This document shows positions 1 to 9,210 of a stretch of DNA of 64,000 nt, piece by piece. Below the pieces are notes generated by a model. That model searched no databases, had not been told where the DNA came from, and saw nothing but the letters and a program-made list of their open reading frames with translations. How positions within the stretch are numbered: position 1 is the stretch's first letter; each line of letters opens with the position of its first letter. This DNA is from Oribacterium sinus (GTDB lineage Bacteria; Bacillota; Clostridia; Lachnospirales; Lachnospiraceae): positions 186,001 through 250,000 of the forward strand of contig NZ_JACHHH010000002.1 in NCBI RefSeq assembly GCF_014202695.1, in the 5' to 3' direction. The position numbers were made by a program, and so were the translations under genes.

Positions 1-44
1 AATCCATTGAGAATGGTGCTAATGCTGCTCTAAATCCGTATTCC

Positions 45-983
45 GTGGAAGAGGGATTTCAAAAGAGAAGGCAGGAAGTGGAAGCCATTCTGACCGCATT
101 TTTGCCGGAGGAAAAGGGGCCTGCGAAGACCGGAATAGAAGCCATGAACTACAGCCTTATGGTAGGAGGAAAACGGATTCGGCCCATCCTGCTTCGAGAG
201 GCCTTTTTGCTTTTCGCCGGGGAGAAGAGACAGAAGCTTTTCCTACCCTTGGCTGAAGCTTTTATGGTGGCCATGGAGATGATTCATAGCTTTTCCCTTT
301 GTCATGATGACCTGCCTGCCATGGATAATGACAAGTATCGTAGAGGAAAGGAAGCTACCTGGTACCGTTTTACGGAGGCCCAGGGGATACTGGCAGGAGA
401 TTCTTTGAGCCTTTACGCCTTTCAGTGGGTACTGGAAGTTTTGGAAAGGGAAGGGAAAAAGGGCGACAGTGTAGAGCTTCTTTCCCCTACCATGCAAGGC
501 CTTAAGATTTTGGCCAAGTCTGCCGGGATAGAGGGCATGATTGGGGGACAGGTGCTGGATATTGAAAAAACAGGACAGCCCTTAACGGAGGAAGAGCTTT
601 TCTTTATTTACCGAAAGAAAACCGCAGCTCTCCTTTCCGCCTCTTTAGAAATTGGGGCTTTACTGGGAGGGGCCAATTTGGAAGAGCAGGAGAAGCTGGC
701 TTCCTTTGGAGAGAAAATCGGCCTGGCCTTCCAGATTCGGGATGATATTTTGGATGAGATTTCCAGCTTTTCCGAGCTGGGAAAGCCTATCCACTCTGAT
801 GCGGAGCAGGAGAAAACCACGGCTCTCAGCCTTTATGGCATGGAGAAGGCGGAGGCCATGGTGGAGCAGTATACGGAAGAGGGCAGAAGCCTCTTACAAA
901 GCTTGGATCGAAATGTAGTAGATGGGGAAGCATTGGATTTTCTTCTTTCCTTTAGTCAGTATCTTTGTTCCAGAAGGAGCTAG
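45..983 (+). CDS. ispA: Farnesyl/geranylgeranyl diphosphate synthase (polyprenyl synthetase)
   Basis: Chain-length-determining trans-prenyltransferase that condenses isopentenyl diphosphate with allylic diphosphates to supply farnesyl diphosphate for undecaprenyl phosphate and quinone-type lipids. The first Asp-rich motif DDLPAMD is at residues 88-94 and the second, DDILD, at 233-237; GGKRIRP near residue 43 is the family's N-terminal basic motif. The GTG at 45 gives 312 aa, close to the family length, but no Shine-Dalgarno sequence precedes it and the frame stays open to base 3, so the true start may lie upstream of the window. It is followed by dxs, which makes an IspA substrate precursor, in the usual clostridial order. 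Function is confident; the start is not. Confidence 0.93.
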   Translation: MEEGFQKRRQEVEAILTAFLPEEKGPAKTGIEAMNYSLMVGGKRIRPILLREAFLLFAGEKRQKLFLPLAEAFMVAMEMIHSFSLCHDDLPAMDNDKYRRGKEATWYRFTEAQGILAGDSLSLYAFQWVLEVLEREGKKGDSVELLSPTMQGLKILAKSAGIEGMIGGQVLDIEKTGQPLTEEELFFIYRKKTAALLSASLEIGALLGGANLEEQEKLASFGEKIGLAFQIRDDILDEISSFSELGKPIHSDAEQEKTTALSLYGMEKAEAMVEQYTEEGRSLLQSLDRNVVDGEALDFLLSFSQYLCSRRS

Positions 984-1111
984 AAGGAAGGCAGTTTTGC
1001 TTTACTAGGAGCTTTCGAAAAGGAAATCTGTTTTCTTAATAAGGAGCGATGGAGAAAGTCTGTTGGAAGAAGCGATAGTTTCTCTTTGTTGAAAGAATTA
1101 GGAGATTTTTC

Positions 1112-2983
1112 ATGATATTAGAGTCAATTCATGGGGCGGAGGATGTAAAGAGGCTGTCCCTTTCCGAACAAAAGGCCTTGGCCAAGGAGCTGAGACGCTT
1201 TATTTTGGAAAAAACCTCCATGCATGGGGGGCATTTGGCCTCCAATCTGGGGGTGGTGGAGCTTACCATCGCTCTTTTTCATAGCCTGAATCTGCCCCAG
1301 GATAAGCTGGTGTGGGACGTGGGACACCAGTGCTATACCCATAAGATTCTCTCCGGAAGAATGGACGACTTCGACGGGCTTCGACAGCTGGGGGGAATCA
1401 GCGGTTTTCCCAAGCGGGAGGAAAGTCCCTATGACTGCTTTAATACCGGCCACAGCTCCACCTCCATTTCCGCAGCTTTGGGAATAGCCCAGGCCAGGGA
1501 TATTTTGGGAGGGAAGGAAACGGTGGTAGCGGTCATTGGAGATGGAGCCCTTACCGGAGGCATGGCCTATGAGGCTTTAAACAATGCTTCGAAAATGAAG
1601 AAGAACTTCATTATCATTTTAAATGATAACGAAATGTCCATTGCCAAGAATGTGGGGGGGATTTCCACCTACCTAAACGGTATTCGCTCTCATGAGAATT
1701 ACACCCATTTCAAAGAGAATTTTGCGGCAGGACTTTCCAGGGTGCCTATCCTTGGGCCAAGTCTTGTGGATCGTTTGAAAAATACCAAAAACTCCATTAA
1801 ACAGCTTTTTGTTCGAGGCATGTTTTTTGAAAACATGGGCATTACCTATCTGGGGCCTGTGGATGGACATGATCTTAAGGCTTTGGAGACGGTGTTACAG
1901 GAAGCGAAGAGGGTGGATCATGCGGTTTTAATCCATGTGGTCACCAAAAAGGGAAAGGGCTATGTGCCGGCGGAGAAGTCTCCAAGCCATTACCATGGGG
2001 TGAGTCCCTTCCATTTGTCCACCGGAAAGGACAAGGCGGAAAGTACCGACATCAGCTATACCAAGGTCTTTTCCCAGACCATGGTGGAAGAGGGCCGGAA
2101 GAATCGGAATATTGTAGCCATTACCGCGGCGATGCCGGACGGTACCGGATTGGATGCCTTTGAAAAGGCCTTCCCCAGACGCTTCTTTGATGTGGGGATT
2201 GCGGAGGCCCACGGGGTAACCTCTGCGGCGGGCATGGCCAGCATGGGCTTAAAGCCGGTGATGGCGGTGTATTCCAGCTTTCTGCAAAGAGGCTTTGACC
2301 AGTTGGTGCATGATGTATGCCTACAGAAGCTGCCGGTGGTCTTTGCCGTTGACCGGGCAGGACTGGTTGGGGCGGATGGAGAAACCCACCAGGGGATTTT
2401 TGACCTGTCCTACCTTCGCCTGATGCCAAACATGACGGTGATGGCACCGAAAAATGCTCGGGAGCTGCAGGAAATGCTTCGTTTTGCCCTAGCCTTTTCC
2501 GCTCCGATCTGCCTTCGCTATCCAAGAGGTGTAGCTTATCAGGGATTTTCAGAGCAGCAGGAGGAAATCCTTCTGGGAAAGGCGGAGCTTCTGAAAAAGG
2601 GAGAGGGAATTGCCCTTTTGGCTCTTGGTTCCATGGTGTCCACCGGAGCCCATATTGCGGAAAAGATGGAGAAGAAGGGCTATCACTTAACTCTTGTGAA
2701 TGCCCGTTTTGCCAAGCCCATTGATACGGAAATTTTGGACAGGCTGGTGGAAGAGGGACATCACACTATCATTAGCTTAGAGGAAAATGTGCGAAATGGC
2801 GGCTTCGGTGAAGCTGTCCTGGAATATATGAATGCCCGTCACCCGGAGATAAGGGTGGAAATTGTGGCTCTTCCGGATGCCTATGTGGAGCACGGAAGCG
2901 TTTCCGCCCTTCGGGAAATCTTAGGCATTGACTCTGACAGCATTATCAGGAGCATGCAGGAGAAGGGGATATTTAAGGAATAA
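1112..2983 (+). CDS. dxs: 1-deoxy-D-xylulose-5-phosphate synthase
   Basis: Thiamine diphosphate-dependent enzyme that joins pyruvate and glyceraldehyde 3-phosphate in the first step of the MEP isoprenoid pathway. The 623 aa length is typical. The ThDP/Mg motif GDGALTGG begins near residue 143, and the catalytic glutamate sits in DVGIAEAHG at about residue 365. DRAGLVGADGETHQG and RYPRG, both typical of Dxs, follow. The ATG is preceded by AGGAGA at a good distance. It lies 128 bp after ispA, so the two neighbouring genes belong to one pathway and probably one transcript. Confidence 0.97.
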   Translation: MILESIHGAEDVKRLSLSEQKALAKELRRFILEKTSMHGGHLASNLGVVELTIALFHSLNLPQDKLVWDVGHQCYTHKILSGRMDDFDGLRQLGGISGFPKREESPYDCFNTGHSSTSISAALGIAQARDILGGKETVVAVIGDGALTGGMAYEALNNASKMKKNFIIILNDNEMSIAKNVGGISTYLNGIRSHENYTHFKENFAAGLSRVPILGPSLVDRLKNTKNSIKQLFVRGMFFENMGITYLGPVDGHDLKALETVLQEAKRVDHAVLIHVVTKKGKGYVPAEKSPSHYHGVSPFHLSTGKDKAESTDISYTKVFSQTMVEEGRKNRNIVAITAAMPDGTGLDAFEKAFPRRFFDVGIAEAHGVTSAAGMASMGLKPVMAVYSSFLQRGFDQLVHDVCLQKLPVVFAVDRAGLVGADGETHQGIFDLSYLRLMPNMTVMAPKNARELQEMLRFALAFSAPICLRYPRGVAYQGFSEQQEEILLGKAELLKKGEGIALLALGSMVSTGAHIAEKMEKKGYHLTLVNARFAKPIDTEILDRLVEEGHHTIISLEENVRNGGFGEAVLEYMNARHPEIRVEIVALPDAYVEHGSVSALREILGIDSDSIIRSMQEKGIFKE

Positions 2984-3038
2984 AGGGAAATGTATGGGCG
3001 CAGTAAAAATTAACTTGGAATCTAAGAAAGGATAAAGC

Positions 3039-3866
3039 ATGGCTGGAAAGAAGGAACGGCTGGATGTTCTTTTGGTGGAAAGAGGGCTTATGGAAAGCCG
3101 GGAAAAGGCTAAGCGGGCCATTATGGCAGGGCTGGTCTTTGTAAATGGAGAAAAGGAAGATAAGGCCGGCAGCAGCTTTCCGGAGGATGCGGAGATTCTT
3201 GTGAAGGGAAAGGCTCTTCCCTATGTGTCCAGAGGGGGCTTAAAATTAGAGAAGGCTCTAAAATCTTTCCCGATTTCTTTGGAAAACAGAGTTTGTATGG
3301 ATATCGGTGCTTCCACCGGGGGCTTTACGGATTGTATGCTGCAAAACGGAGCGGTGGAGGTTTATGCTGTAGATGTAGGCCACGGACAGCTGGATTGGAA
3401 GTTGCGAAATGATGAAAGAGTGCACTCCCTGGAGAAGTGCAATATTCGTTATGTGGAGGAAGAGGACATTTTAGCGCTGGGAGAAAAGCCCTCCTTCTTT
3501 TCCATTGATGTTTCCTTTATCAGCTTGACCTTAGTGCTTCCTGTGGTGAAGAAGCTGGGAAAGCTTCCTTCTCAGGTGGTTTGCCTGATTAAGCCTCAGT
3601 TTGAGGCGGGAAGAGAGCAGGTAGGAAAGAAAGGCGTGGTACGGGACATTTCCGTGCATCAGGAAGTGATTCGAAAGGTACTGTCCTTTGCTTCTTCCAT
3701 CGGATTCTTAGTACAGGGACTGGATTTTTCTCCTATTAAGGGGCCGGAAGGAAATATTGAGTACCTCTGCTTTTTGGAGGATAGGGGAAATGCCGAGGAG
3801 GCATTATCGGAGGCTTGGGAAGCCGAGCTTATGCGTATTACGGAAGATTCCCACAGGGACTTATAG
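3039..3866 (+). CDS. tlyA: TlyA family rRNA (cytidine-2'-O)-methyltransferase
   Basis: S4 RNA-binding domain (about residues 5-65, opening RLDVLLVERGL) followed by an FtsJ-like SAM methyltransferase fold with the motif I sequence DIGASTGGFT at residues 88-97. In characterised TlyA proteins this enzyme 2'-O-methylates cytidines in 16S and 23S rRNA; older annotation calls it hemolysin A. The 275 aa length fits. It sits between dxs and nadK as in many Clostridia, preceded by AAAGGA. I see no secretion signal, so an RNA-modifying role is far more likely than haemolysis. Confidence 0.92.
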   Translation: MAGKKERLDVLLVERGLMESREKAKRAIMAGLVFVNGEKEDKAGSSFPEDAEILVKGKALPYVSRGGLKLEKALKSFPISLENRVCMDIGASTGGFTDCMLQNGAVEVYAVDVGHGQLDWKLRNDERVHSLEKCNIRYVEEEDILALGEKPSFFSIDVSFISLTLVLPVVKKLGKLPSQVVCLIKPQFEAGREQVGKKGVVRDISVHQEVIRKVLSFASSIGFLVQGLDFSPIKGPEGNIEYLCFLEDRGNAEEALSEAWEAELMRITEDSHRDL

Positions 3867-3880
3867 ATAAGTAAGTTGAC

Positions 3881-3990
3881 AGCAAGAATTAAAGCTAAAA
3901 TAAAATTCATTGCAGGAATTAAAGTTAAAATAAAATTCATCGCAAGACTCAGAGTTAAAATAAAATTCATCACAAGACTTATAGTTTAAG
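3881..3990. repeat. 30-bp tandem repeat, about 3.7 copies
   Basis: Units begin at 3881, 3911, 3941 and 3971 (last one partial). Each contains TAAAATAAAATTCAT or a close variant in its second half. It fills the 167-bp gap between tlyA and nadK. AT-rich, no good ORF of its own; a minisatellite of unknown role. Confidence 0.85.
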
Positions 3991-4033
3991 CAAGCTAACG
4001 GAAGATATGCTATACTAGAGAGGAAAGAAATTC

Positions 4034-4849
4034 ATGAATTTGGCACTCATTGTGAATCAAACAAAGCCAGAGGCAGAGAGCTTCCAGAAAATCATAGAAG
4101 AAGAATTAGCGAAGAAAGGCATTCGTCCCAAGATTTTTTTGAATAAGGATTTTTCCAGAGAGGATTTTGTGGGGATGGATTGCCTGATTACCTTGGGAGG
4201 AGACGGCACGATTCTCCATACCACCGGAGTTTTACAGGGAATGCCGGTTCCGATTTTAGGAATCAATGCGGGACATCTTGGTTACCTTACGGAAATTCGC
4301 CAGAGAAGAAGAATTGCGGAAGCTATAGAACGGCTTGTGGCCGGGGATTATGTGGAGGATCGAAGAGCTATGCTTTCCGGCAGCATTTTCCGACAGGGAA
4401 AGGAGATATTTTCAAGGTCTGCCTTGAATGAGCTTTTACTCTCCAGAGTGCGAGGGGTGTCCATACATCATTTTCAGGTCTTTTGCGACGGGATGGAAAT
4501 GGTTCACTATTCCGCAGACGGAATCATCATTTCCACGCCTACAGGTTCCACCGCCTATAATCTTTCTGCGGGAGGCCCCATCATTTCCCCGGAAGCGCCG
4601 GTATATATCATGAATCCTATCTGCGCCCATTCCTTAAATGCCAGAGCAGTGGTTTTGGATAATCGGAGAACCCTGGAGATTGTGATGGAGGGGGGAGATC
4701 AGGTGCTGTCCTTTGACGGAGAGGCTCCTATCGAACTTTTGGCCGGAGATGTGGTACGAATCAGGAAGGCCAAGGAAGAAACGGTTTTGATTAAATTTTC
4801 CAAGGAAAGTTTTCTTCATACTTTGCGAGAGAAGATGGCAAACTTATAA
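4034..4849 (+). CDS. nadK: NAD kinase
   Basis: ATP-dependent phosphorylation of NAD to NADP. The family signature GGDGT is at residues 55-59, with the conserved NE pair in ALNELLLSR at about residue 133 and the glycine-rich TPTGSTAYNLSAGGP stretch after it. At 271 aa the length is standard. The ATG follows AGGAAAG. The gene lies in the tlyA-nadK-argR-recN order common in Firmicutes, 12 bp upstream of argR, so the four are likely co-transcribed. Confidence 0.96.
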   Translation: MNLALIVNQTKPEAESFQKIIEEELAKKGIRPKIFLNKDFSREDFVGMDCLITLGGDGTILHTTGVLQGMPVPILGINAGHLGYLTEIRQRRRIAEAIERLVAGDYVEDRRAMLSGSIFRQGKEIFSRSALNELLLSRVRGVSIHHFQVFCDGMEMVHYSADGIIISTPTGSTAYNLSAGGPIISPEAPVYIMNPICAHSLNARAVVLDNRRTLEIVMEGGDQVLSFDGEAPIELLAGDVVRIRKAKEETVLIKFSKESFLHTLREKMANL

Positions 4850-4861
4850 GAGAGGTTTTTG

Positions 4862-5314
4862 ATGAAAAAGACAAGACAGGATAGAATTCTTTCTTTAATC
4901 GAAGAACAGGATATTGAAACCCAGGAGGAGCTGGCTAAGCAGTTACAGTTGGAGGGATACTCTGTAACCCAAGCTACCGTTTCTCGGGACATTAAGTCTT
5001 TGCAGCTTACGAAAATGCAAAAACACGGCAAGATGGTTTACCAGAGCCTTTTAAAGGAGTCTCCAGAGAGAGATTTGGAGAAATTTGTCCGGGTTATGCG
5101 GGACGGCACGGTATCCATGGCGGTGGCAGGTAATATTTTGGTCATCAAAACCCTTTCCGGTATGGCAAATGGAGTGGCTATGGCCATTGACCAGCATCAT
5201 TTTTCGGAGATCGTGGGAAGTCTTGCAGGAGATGATACCATCTTCTGTGTAACTTCCGGTGAGAAGGATAGTCAGGCTTTAAAGGATAGCATTGAAAGCC
5301 TGATGAGAGGCTAG
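4862..5314 (+). CDS. argR: Arginine repressor ArgR/AhrC
   Basis: Winged-helix arginine-dependent regulator, 150 aa. The N-terminal half carries the DNA-binding helix-turn-helix (TQEELAKQL ... SVTQATVSRDIKSL) and the C-terminal half the oligomerisation and arginine-binding domain, including the GDDTIFC segment near the end. I chose the ATG at 4862 because AGAGAGG lies just upstream; the TTG one codon earlier is less likely. In Firmicutes ArgR represses arginine biosynthesis and activates catabolism; no arg genes are in this window, so it acts in trans. Confidence 0.95.
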   Translation: MKKTRQDRILSLIEEQDIETQEELAKQLQLEGYSVTQATVSRDIKSLQLTKMQKHGKMVYQSLLKESPERDLEKFVRVMRDGTVSMAVAGNILVIKTLSGMANGVAMAIDQHHFSEIVGSLAGDDTIFCVTSGEKDSQALKDSIESLMRG

Positions 5315-5331
5315 CACATAAGGAGGAAGGC

Positions 5332-7008
5332 ATGCTGGATCGACTGCTGGTAAAAGATTTGGCCTTGATAGAGAAATCCGTTGTAGAGTTTTCCGGCGGC
5401 TTAAATGTCTTAACCGGAGAAACCGGAGCGGGAAAGTCTATTTTGCTTGGCTCCATTCAGCTGGCTCTGGGGCAAAAGGCCAATAAAGACCTGATTCGTC
5501 ATGGAAAGGAACAGGCCATTGTGGAGCTGGACTTTTCTCTGACAGAGGAGGAAGTGCGCCGGATTCAAGCCTTGGAAGAGGATTTAGAGCTGGAAGAGGA
5601 AAGACTCTTGATTCGCAGGAAGATTTCTGAAAAGAAGTCCGATATTCGGGTCAATGATTTAGGGCTTACCCTGGCTAAGCTTCGGGAAATTACCGGCGGT
5701 CTTTTAGATTTGCATGGACAGCATGAGCATCAAAGCCTGCTTCGGGAAGGCTCCCATTTGGAGATTATCGACGGCTTTCGGAAAAAGCAGGGGGGAAAGC
5801 TTTTAGAGGAAGTGGCGGATGCTTACCATTTGCTACAGGAAAAAAAGAGAGCCTTGCAGAAATTTTCCCTAAAGGAAGAGGAAAGAACAAGGGAGCTGGA
5901 TTTTCTGGATTTTGAGATTCAGGAGCTTGCGGATGCCCATCTTTCCGCGGGGGAAGAGGCGGAACTTACTAAGGAATACAGCCTTTATGAAAATATGGAC
6001 AGGCTGAAGAGCCTGCTTCTTTCCGCAAAGGAAAGTCTGGAGGAAATGGATTTTCACCGTCCCATTCAGGCGGTGGAAGAGGCCAAGGATTTTGATGAAA
6101 GCTTAAAGGGGCTTTCCGACAGCCTTTATGACTTGGAGGCGGTGGGAGAGGATTGTCTCCGCTCTTTAGACCATTATCTGGACCATGCGGAGGTGGATGA
6201 GGAAAAGCTCTTTACCTTGGGAGAACGGCTGGAACAGATTCGCAGAGTCATGATGAAGCATGGAGGCACGGAAGCTAAGGCTCTGGCTGCATTGGCCAAG
6301 AAAGAGGAAAGAAGAACTTTTCTTTTAGACTATGAGAAGGACGAAGAGAAGGCAAAGAAGGCCATAGTGGAACAGGAAAAGCTCCTACGAGAGAAGGCAG
6401 TGCTGCTTTCCAAGGAACGGCAGGAGGATGCCAAGGTCTTAGCCAAGCAAATCCAAGGGGAAATGCAGGAAATGGGATTCCTGGACACCAAATTCGAATT
6501 CCATTTTCAGGAGAAGAAGGAGCCGACGGAAAAGGGCTTGGACGAGGTGGAAGCCTATGTGAGCCTAAACCCGGGAGAGCCTCTTCGCCCTCTTCGGGAG
6601 GTAGGCTCAGGAGGAGAGATTTCTCGAATTATGCTGTCTATTAAGACGGTGTTGGCAGATACAGAGGGTGTTTCTACATTAATCTTTGATGAGATTGACA
6701 GCGGAATTTCCGGAAGAACCGCGGAGAAGGTGGGAGAAAAGCTTCAGAAGATTGCGAAGAATCACCAAGTGATTTTGATAACCCACCTGCCCCAGATTGC
6801 GGCAAAGGCAGACCATCATTTTCTCATTGAAAAGACGGTGGAGAATGGAGTCACCCACACAGGGATTCATCCCTTAACGGAGAAGGAATCCATAGAAGAG
6901 CTGGCAAGGCTTCTTGGGGGAGATGAGCTTTCGGAGGCTTCCTTGGAAAATGCAAGAGAGCTGAAGACAAAGTCCAAGGCAAAGAAGGCTAAGGCTTCCA
7001 ATGCATAG
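5332..7008 (+). CDS. recN: DNA repair protein RecN
   Basis: SMC-like ATPase acting early in double-strand break repair. The Walker A motif GETGAGKS is at residues 29-36, a long coiled-coil region fills the middle (about 150-360), and the C-terminal half has the ABC signature GSGGEISR and Walker B TLIFDEIDSGISG. The 558 aa length is usual. GGAGGAAGG precedes the ATG, and the gene starts 17 bp after argR, as in most Firmicutes. The C-terminal tail is lysine-rich (TKSKAKKAKA). Confidence 0.96.
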   Translation: MLDRLLVKDLALIEKSVVEFSGGLNVLTGETGAGKSILLGSIQLALGQKANKDLIRHGKEQAIVELDFSLTEEEVRRIQALEEDLELEEERLLIRRKISEKKSDIRVNDLGLTLAKLREITGGLLDLHGQHEHQSLLREGSHLEIIDGFRKKQGGKLLEEVADAYHLLQEKKRALQKFSLKEEERTRELDFLDFEIQELADAHLSAGEEAELTKEYSLYENMDRLKSLLLSAKESLEEMDFHRPIQAVEEAKDFDESLKGLSDSLYDLEAVGEDCLRSLDHYLDHAEVDEEKLFTLGERLEQIRRVMMKHGGTEAKALAALAKKEERRTFLLDYEKDEEKAKKAIVEQEKLLREKAVLLSKERQEDAKVLAKQIQGEMQEMGFLDTKFEFHFQEKKEPTEKGLDEVEAYVSLNPGEPLRPLREVGSGGEISRIMLSIKTVLADTEGVSTLIFDEIDSGISGRTAEKVGEKLQKIAKNHQVILITHLPQIAAKADHHFLIEKTVENGVTHTGIHPLTEKESIEELARLLGGDELSEASLENARELKTKSKAKKAKASNA

Positions 7009-7163
7009 AATATGGAAGAAGTGTCTAAGCTTTCGCATCAAAAGCTTCATAGAGATCTACTTTGTTTCGAAATGACAGAAAAAGCAAATATAAGCAGCTT
7101 CTACGGAAGGATAAGCAGTTTAGGATTTACGGAAAACAGGCGATATTTTGGAAGGAGGATAGG

Positions 7164-8609
7164 ATGAAAAACATTTTATTTCTTGCATCAGAGGCAGTTC
7201 CCTTTATCAAAACAGGAGGTTTGGCGGATGTGTGCGGTTCTTTACCCAAAGCTCTGGATTCCAATTACTTTGATTGTAGGGTGATGATTCCCAAATACAT
7301 GTGTATTCCTGAAGAGAAAAGGAATGAACTAAAATACAAGACGCACTTCTATATGGACTATTTAGGACAGTCCCGCTACGTAGGAGTCTTAGAACAGGAA
7401 GTAGACGGGATTCTCTACTACTTTATTGACAATGAATATTATTTTTCCGGAAACAAACCCTATGGAAACTGGTACTGGGACTTGGAGAAATTCTGTTTCT
7501 TCTGTTATGCGGCTTTATCAGCCCTTCCTCTTTTGGATTTTCATCCGGATGTGCTGCATTGTCATGACTGGCAGACCGGATTGGCACCGGTTTTATTAAA
7601 GGATCGTTTTGCGGGAAGTGAATTTTTCCGTTCCATTCGTTCCGTATTTACCATTCATAATCTTCGCTTCCAAGGGGTGTGGGATATTAAGACCATTAAG
7701 CGTTTTACCGAGCTGTCGGATTATTATTTCACACCGGATAAGCTGGAATGCGATAAAAACGGTAATCTTTTAAAGGGCGGTTTGGTTTATGCGGATGCCA
7801 TTACCACCGTCAGTAAAACCTATGCCAGAGAGATTCAGTATCCCTTCTTCGGGGAGGGCTTGGAAGGCCTTTTACAGGCCAGAGACCATGACCTTCGGGG
7901 AATTGTAAACGGGATTGACTATGAGGAATGGAATCCGAAGCGAGATCCTTTCTTGCCTGCCCACTACGACTCTGCTTCCTTCAGAATGGGAAAGCCGGAG
8001 GTGAAGAAAGCCTTACAGGAGGAGCTGGGCTTGGAGCCTGATCCGAATTGTATGCTGATCGGAATGGTTAGCCGACTAACGGACCAAAAGGGTCTGGATC
8101 TTTTAGTAAGAGTTTTTGATGAAATCTGCCAAGATAAGATTCAGTTTGTGGTTTTGGGTACAGGCGAGGACGGATATGAGAATTTCTTCCGTCATTACGC
8201 ATGGAAGTATCCTAAGAAAGTTTCTGCCCAGATTTACTATTCCGAAGAGAAGAGTCATAAAATCTATGCAGGCTGTGATGCCTTGCTGATGCCCTCTCTG
8301 TTTGAGCCCTGCGGTCTTTCCCAGTTGATTGCCCTGCGCTACGGTACGGTTCCCATTGTCCGGGAAACCGGAGGCTTGAAGGATACGGTAGAGCCCTACA
8401 ATGAATATGAAGGAAGGGGAACAGGCTTTTCCTTTGCCAATTACAATGCCCATGAAATGATGGCAAGCATCCGTTATGCGGAGCAGGTGTATTATGACCA
8501 TCGGGAGGCTTGGGAAGAAATGATTGCCAGGGGCATGGAACAGGATTATTCTTGGAAGAGTTCCGCTCTTCAGTATCAGGAGCTTTATGACTGGCTGGTA
8601 GAAAGATAA
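7164..8609 (+). CDS. glgA: Glycogen synthase (ADP-glucose type, GT5)
   Basis: Transfers glucose from ADP-glucose to glycogen. The substrate-binding KTGGLADV motif lies at residues 16-23 and the C-terminal GT-B half contains SRLTDQKG, PSLFEPCGL and ETGGLKDTV. The ATG at 7164 is preceded by GGAGGATAGG and gives 481 aa, the normal length; an upstream in-frame start at 7062 would add a basic leader with no family match, so I reject it. No other glg genes are adjacent, so it looks monocistronic here. Confidence 0.95.
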   Translation: MKNILFLASEAVPFIKTGGLADVCGSLPKALDSNYFDCRVMIPKYMCIPEEKRNELKYKTHFYMDYLGQSRYVGVLEQEVDGILYYFIDNEYYFSGNKPYGNWYWDLEKFCFFCYAALSALPLLDFHPDVLHCHDWQTGLAPVLLKDRFAGSEFFRSIRSVFTIHNLRFQGVWDIKTIKRFTELSDYYFTPDKLECDKNGNLLKGGLVYADAITTVSKTYAREIQYPFFGEGLEGLLQARDHDLRGIVNGIDYEEWNPKRDPFLPAHYDSASFRMGKPEVKKALQEELGLEPDPNCMLIGMVSRLTDQKGLDLLVRVFDEICQDKIQFVVLGTGEDGYENFFRHYAWKYPKKVSAQIYYSEEKSHKIYAGCDALLMPSLFEPCGLSQLIALRYGTVPIVRETGGLKDTVEPYNEYEGRGTGFSFANYNAHEMMASIRYAEQVYYDHREAWEEMIARGMEQDYSWKSSALQYQELYDWLVER

Positions 8610-8739
8610 ATACTTTCAGCGAAAGGTAAAGTGCTAAAAATAAAGCTGAAACTGCTATATCCAAAGTGTAGAGAAGGTATTAAAACGTAGTAGGCTTATT
8701 GATAAATGAAAAGCCGAAGAAAGGAAACAAAGAAAAGGC

Positions 8740-9210
8740 ATGACGTTTCAAGAGCAACTTTTAGACAATTATTTATTGATCTCAGCTCTGCTCTCCTGGT
8801 TTGTTGCCCAGGTTTGTAAGACAGCGATTGATGCTTATTTTAATAAGGGAATAAATTGGGAGAGAATGACCGGTTCGGGAGGAATGCCCTCCAGCCATTC
8901 CTCTACGGTGGTGGCTTTAGCCACGGCGGCCGGGATTTCATACGGAGTGGATAGCGCTATTTTTGCGGTGGCTCTGGTTTTTGCTGTTGTGGTAATGTAT
9001 GATGCCACCGGAGTCAGAAGAGAAACCGGAAAGCAGGCAGTGATTTTGAATCGTCTCTTACTGGATAATCCCTTTGCCTGGACCGGTAAGGAATTTGAAA
9101 AAAAGCTAAAGGAATATGTGGGGCATAGTCCCCTGCAGGTTTTAATGGGAGCCATTTTGGGTCTTGCCATTGCAGTAGGAATGGGGTATGTCTATGGCTA
9201 TTTTGGATAA
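8740..9210 (+). CDS. DUF212 / divergent PAP2 family membrane protein (YuiD-like)
   Basis: 156 aa, several hydrophobic helices, with the family signature SGGMPSSHSSTVVALA followed by YDATGVRRETGKQA. This matches the divergent PAP2-like family of YuiD. The PSSH sequence resembles one phosphatase motif of PAP2 enzymes, but the other catalytic motifs of canonical PAP2 enzymes are not obvious, so enzymatic activity is uncertain. The 3' end overlaps the next gene by 23 bp, suggesting coupled expression. Confidence 0.88.
   Translation: MTFQEQLLDNYLLISALLSWFVAQVCKTAIDAYFNKGINWERMTGSGGMPSSHSSTVVALATAAGISYGVDSAIFAVALVFAVVVMYDATGVRRETGKQAVILNRLLLDNPFAWTGKEFEKKLKEYVGHSPLQVLMGAILGLAIAVGMGYVYGYFG

Noticed and set aside
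3881-3990. CRISPR-like array
   Set aside because: The 30-bp units are directly adjacent with no unique spacers; the same holds for the repeats at 23203, 48753 and 58031.
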